A stretch of 57,849 nucleotides of DNA, taken from CAZVRZ01 sp964629965 (GTDB lineage Bacteria; Chloroflexota; Anaerolineae; Anaerolineales; UBA4823). Under the pieces are notes generated by a model. The model ran no database searches. It had not been told where the DNA came from and saw only the letters and a list, made by a program, of their open reading frames with translations. A program made the position numbers and the translations under genes. Every line of letters starts with the position of its first letter. Position 1 is the stretch's first letter. Below are positions 54,986-57,849 of this stretch, one piece after another. The stretch covers positions 1 to 57,849 of the forward strand of contig CAZVRZ010000012.1 of assembly GCA_964629965.1 (NCBI GenBank), in the 5' to 3' direction.

Positions 54986-57849
54986 ATGAAAAGAATATTT
55001 CGCAACTGGTGGGCGTTGTTTCTTTTTTTTGCAGCAATCCTGAGCCTGTGGGGGTGTGAACCTGGGCCTAAGCGGTCCGCGGATCTCCCGCTTCCTTCAA
55101 CTACTGCTGCTGTTACCGTCCCCACTTCCTCACCGCTGCAGCCTACTTCTGCACCTACCCAACCTGCTTATACGTTAAATGTAGTGGATGATGGCGCGCC
55201 ACTTGCGCCGCGTGTGATTGCTCGATCTCCTGCCGGAGGTGGGCAGGCGCAGATTAACGGCAGCTTGCAGGTTTCATTTGACCAACCCATGGATGCCTCT
55301 AAAACGAGTGGGGCCTTGCAAGTGACAGATGACAAAGGTAACGTTATCACTGGTGAAATAACCTGGCCTTCTGAGCGCTTGATGAGTTTTAAGCCAGGCC
55401 GGCCGTTACAATCGGGCGTTACTTATTTTGCTAGCCTGGGCAGCGATGCAACCAGCAGCCAGGGATTAGCTCTGCAAGAGCCGTTTGAGTTTTCATTTAC
55501 TACAGTTGAAGCATTGAAGGTTAGCCAGGTTTTCCCGGCAGCTACAACTATGGATGTGGCAAGTGATGCAAAGATCACCGTTATCTTCAACCGTCCGGTG
55601 GCACCATTGTTGATCGCTGAACAACAGGCGGACCTGCCGCAGCCTGTACAGATTGACCCACAGGTGGCTGGAAAGGGACACTGGGTCAGCACCTCTGTTT
55701 ATACCTTTGAACCGGAAGGCTATTGGGCGGGAGGAACGACTTACCAGGTAAGCATTGCCGCCGGCTTAAAAGATGCCGTTGGCGAAACCCAACTGGATGA
55801 AACTTACAGTTGGTATTTCTCCACGGCCAATCCCGATATCGAATCTTTCTGGCTGGTTTCGCATCCCTGGGACACGAACCCGGCCGATAACCGTGCGAAC
55901 ATACTCCTTGACCCGGCTTTTTCTATTCGTTTCTTGCAGAAAATGGATCGCGCCAGCGTAGAAGCGGCCGTTTCGGTTACTTCCCAGGCCGGCGAGCGAG
56001 CGCCGTTAGCCTTTACCTGGAGCGAACAAGATACCCAGGTAGTCATCTCAACTACCCGGCGCCTATCGTTGGGTACTAATTACACGCTTCATTTGGGCAT
56101 GGAAGCCCAAGAGATCGGTGGAGCTTCCTTGCGGCGTGGATTGGATTGGCACTTTAGCACTGTTTTGCCGCCTGCTATTCTGTATACAACTCCGGCCGAT
56201 GGTGTCACCCAAGTTGAATTCGATGCGCAATTCTGGATCACTTTTGCTTCATTGATGCGCCTCGAGTCGATCCAGAGTCACGTAAAGGTGACACCGGAAC
56301 CCACTGGAGGCGTACAGTGGTATTTAGGAGGAGATGCCTATTATGCAGGTCGCTGGTATGCGTATTTTTATGGCCTAGAACCTTCTACCAATTACACGGT
56401 AGAAATCTTGCCTGGCATGGAAGATATCTATGGTAATCAGATTGCACAAGGCCAAAAGATCAATTTTCGCACGGCTTCCTCACCGCCGAGTGCTTACTTG
56501 GCGATGCCGCACTCTGACCTGGTCTTGATGCGCTCTGTTGGTCCGCAGGATTTCTATGTGAGTGCCCGCGATGCCGGACGGGCGGAAGTGAATCTGTATC
56601 GCATGCCAGCCGCCACCTATGTGGCTATGCAAGATTACAACAGCGGGATCAGCGCATGGAATTATTCTCCACCGGCTGCTGATCTGGTTTGGCGCGCCAG
56701 CGATAGCAGCTCGACCGGCGTTGAGCGGCGTGTTTTAAAGCGCTTTACTCCACAGAGCTCAAACGACCAACCGCTGGAACCGGGATTCTACTTCTTGACG
56801 CTCAACGCGCAAAAAATACCGATTACCTGGAAAAATCACCTGGATTCGCGTATTCTGCTTGTGGCTTCTGCTAATTTGACGGTGAAGAGCACTGATACCG
56901 AAGTGATGATCTGGGCAACCGATCTCACCACGGGCGATCCGCTGCCGGGTTTGCCGGTGGCGATCTATGACGCCGGATTCAACGTGCTGAAAAAAGGTGT
57001 CACTGGGGCTGATGGAACGGTCATCTTCGCTGGTCTGCGTAAGGGTCCAGATTGGTATGCGACTTTTTATGCGATGAGCGAGGGGCCGGAACATTTTGGT
57101 TTTGTTTCGGCGCGTTGGGGAAGTGGGGTGACGGCCTATGATTTTGGCCTGTGGCAAGATTATTATTCTGAGCCCAGCCGCCAAATGGCTTATGTATACA
57201 CGGATCGTCCTCTATACCGTCCCGGACAGCCGGTATATTTCAAAGGTGTTGTGCGTGTAGATAAAGATGTTGCGTTCAGTTTACCTGATGTGAAAAAGGT
57301 GGAGGTGATCATAAGCAGCTATACGGAAGTAGTTTCCCAACAGCTGCTCGCGCTCACACCGTATGGTAGTTTCAGCGGGGAATTCTTACTGGATGAAAAT
57401 GCTGCCCTGGGTGATTACACCATCTATGTAAAATTGGTGGGGGGTGATGAGAACATTGGGCAGGTAAATTTTGGCGTGGCGGAATATCGCAAGCCAGAGT
57501 TTCTGGTCGACGTGTCGATGCCCCTGACCGATCTTCTGGCAGGGGGAACCTTCCAGGCGAAAATTGCTGCCGATTATTATGCTGGTGGTGCGGTGTCCAA
57601 TGCAGATGTTAAATGGAGTTTATTGGCTTCTCCTTTCAGCTTCAATCCGCCAGATGATTATTCTATGTTTAGCTTTGACGATTTCAGCCTGGATGCGGGT
57701 TTTTACGAAGATTATTATTACCAGAGCAGCGAATACGTTGCCAATGGTGAGGGCCAGACGGATGAAAATGGAGAATTGCTTGTCACGCTGCCCGCTGAGT
57801 TGAGTAAATCGGGCGCCAGCCAGGAACTGACACTCGAAGTGGGCGTTAC
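54986..57849 (+). CDS. Alpha-2-macroglobulin family lipoprotein (partial, 3' end outside window)
   Basis: At least 954 residues. The N-terminus is a lipoprotein signal (MKRIFRNWW, hydrophobic core, then LSLWGC with lipidated Cys24). A Pro/Thr/Ser linker leads to several bacterial Ig-like domains of the Big_5 type (VSFDQPMD; VIFNRPV; IRFLQKMD; FSTANP, FSTVLPP and FRTASSP ends). The macroglobulin domains begin near residue 590, with the hallmark YVYTDRPLYRPGQPVYFKGV and a following MG-type strand set (VAEYRKPEFLV). Bacterial alpha-2-macroglobulins trap proteases with a bait region and often a thioester (CxEQ); those parts lie beyond the window. No PBP1C gene is seen next to it. No stop or frameshift occurs up to the edge. 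Confidence 0.92.
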   Translation, partial: MKRIFRNWWALFLFFAAILSLWGCEPGPKRSADLPLPSTTAAVTVPTSSPLQPTSAPTQPAYTLNVVDDGAPLAPRVIARSPAGGGQAQINGSLQVSFDQPMDASKTSGALQVTDDKGNVITGEITWPSERLMSFKPGRPLQSGVTYFASLGSDATSSQGLALQEPFEFSFTTVEALKVSQVFPAATTMDVASDAKITVIFNRPVAPLLIAEQQADLPQPVQIDPQVAGKGHWVSTSVYTFEPEGYWAGGTTYQVSIAAGLKDAVGETQLDETYSWYFSTANPDIESFWLVSHPWDTNPADNRANILLDPAFSIRFLQKMDRASVEAAVSVTSQAGERAPLAFTWSEQDTQVVISTTRRLSLGTNYTLHLGMEAQEIGGASLRRGLDWHFSTVLPPAILYTTPADGVTQVEFDAQFWITFASLMRLESIQSHVKVTPEPTGGVQWYLGGDAYYAGRWYAYFYGLEPSTNYTVEILPGMEDIYGNQIAQGQKINFRTASSPPSAYLAMPHSDLVLMRSVGPQDFYVSARDAGRAEVNLYRMPAATYVAMQDYNSGISAWNYSPPAADLVWRASDSSSTGVERRVLKRFTPQSSNDQPLEPGFYFLTLNAQKIPITWKNHLDSRILLVASANLTVKSTDTEVMIWATDLTTGDPLPGLPVAIYDAGFNVLKKGVTGADGTVIFAGLRKGPDWYATFYAMSEGPEHFGFVSARWGSGVTAYDFGLWQDYYSEPSRQMAYVYTDRPLYRPGQPVYFKGVVRVDKDVAFSLPDVKKVEVIISSYTEVVSQQLLALTPYGSFSGEFLLDENAALGDYTIYVKLVGGDENIGQVNFGVAEYRKPEFLVDVSMPLTDLLAGGTFQAKIAADYYAGGAVSNADVKWSLLASPFSFNPPDDYSMFSFDDFSLDAGFYEDYYYQSSEYVANGEGQTDENGELLVTLPAELSKSGASQELTLEVGV

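Overview
The window most resembles a chromosomal segment of a Chloroflexota bacterium, probably of the Anaerolineae. The grounds are its very large GAF-domain sensor proteins, a membrane-tethered LuxR/Kelch regulator, secreted multi-domain proteins including one ending in YLPLLQR, and a bacterial alpha-2-macroglobulin. The assignment rests on protein style and my memory of these families, not on a marker gene.

Layout. (1) 1-3103: a LuxR-TM-Kelch regulator (minus), a polyprenyl-phosphate sugar-1-phosphate transferase, and a tRNA-Gly(CCC) with a textbook promoter and terminator. (2) 3206-36750: one long plus-strand, tightly coupled cluster. It has two single-domain receivers, nine GAF proteins (eight with membrane segments, none with an output domain), a ParA-type ATPase, a 2031-residue hybrid histidine kinase (many GAFs, PAS, HisKA, HATPase, two receivers), and a threonine synthase fused to a receiver. 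Most junctions overlap (GTGA, ATGA, TTGA) or are separated by a few bases. An EamA/DMT transporter follows. (3) 37825-44088, minus strand: a GAF histidine kinase, a receiver-GAF-histidine kinase, and a receiver-winged-helix regulator. (4) 44249-50435: argF, rocD, ald, a CoA-transferase and pyk, which could form a route from arginine/ornithine toward fermentation products. (5) 50523-57849: a secreted M23 metallopeptidase with many accessory domains, a small three-helix membrane protein, and the start of an alpha-2-macroglobulin lipoprotein cut by the window edge.

The most unusual signal is not a gene. A family of short hairpin sequences has colonised the coding sequences of regions 2 and 3. 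The core hairpin is GCYG-TAC(C/T)-CRGC, usually extended by 2-4 paired bases, with paired arms that co-vary. An outer module, GTAGAGACGC ... GCGTCTCC, often encloses it and is always read as Val-Glu-Thr (or a close variant) at its 5' end. Copies sit in frame in inter-domain linkers, termini and surface loops, and have expanded in frame-preserving 15- and 18-base tandem arrays. The core with a TACC loop has no stop codon in any of six frames. Copies are absent from regions 1, 4 and 5 and from three of the sensor genes (17238-25002). In the entries below, 'core hairpin' and 'VET module' refer to these two sequences.

Working model (inference): the membrane GAF receptors feed the giant kinase, which shares a receiver subtype with the threonine synthase fusion. 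ParA may position or count the assembly, and the two small receivers may be diffusible outputs.
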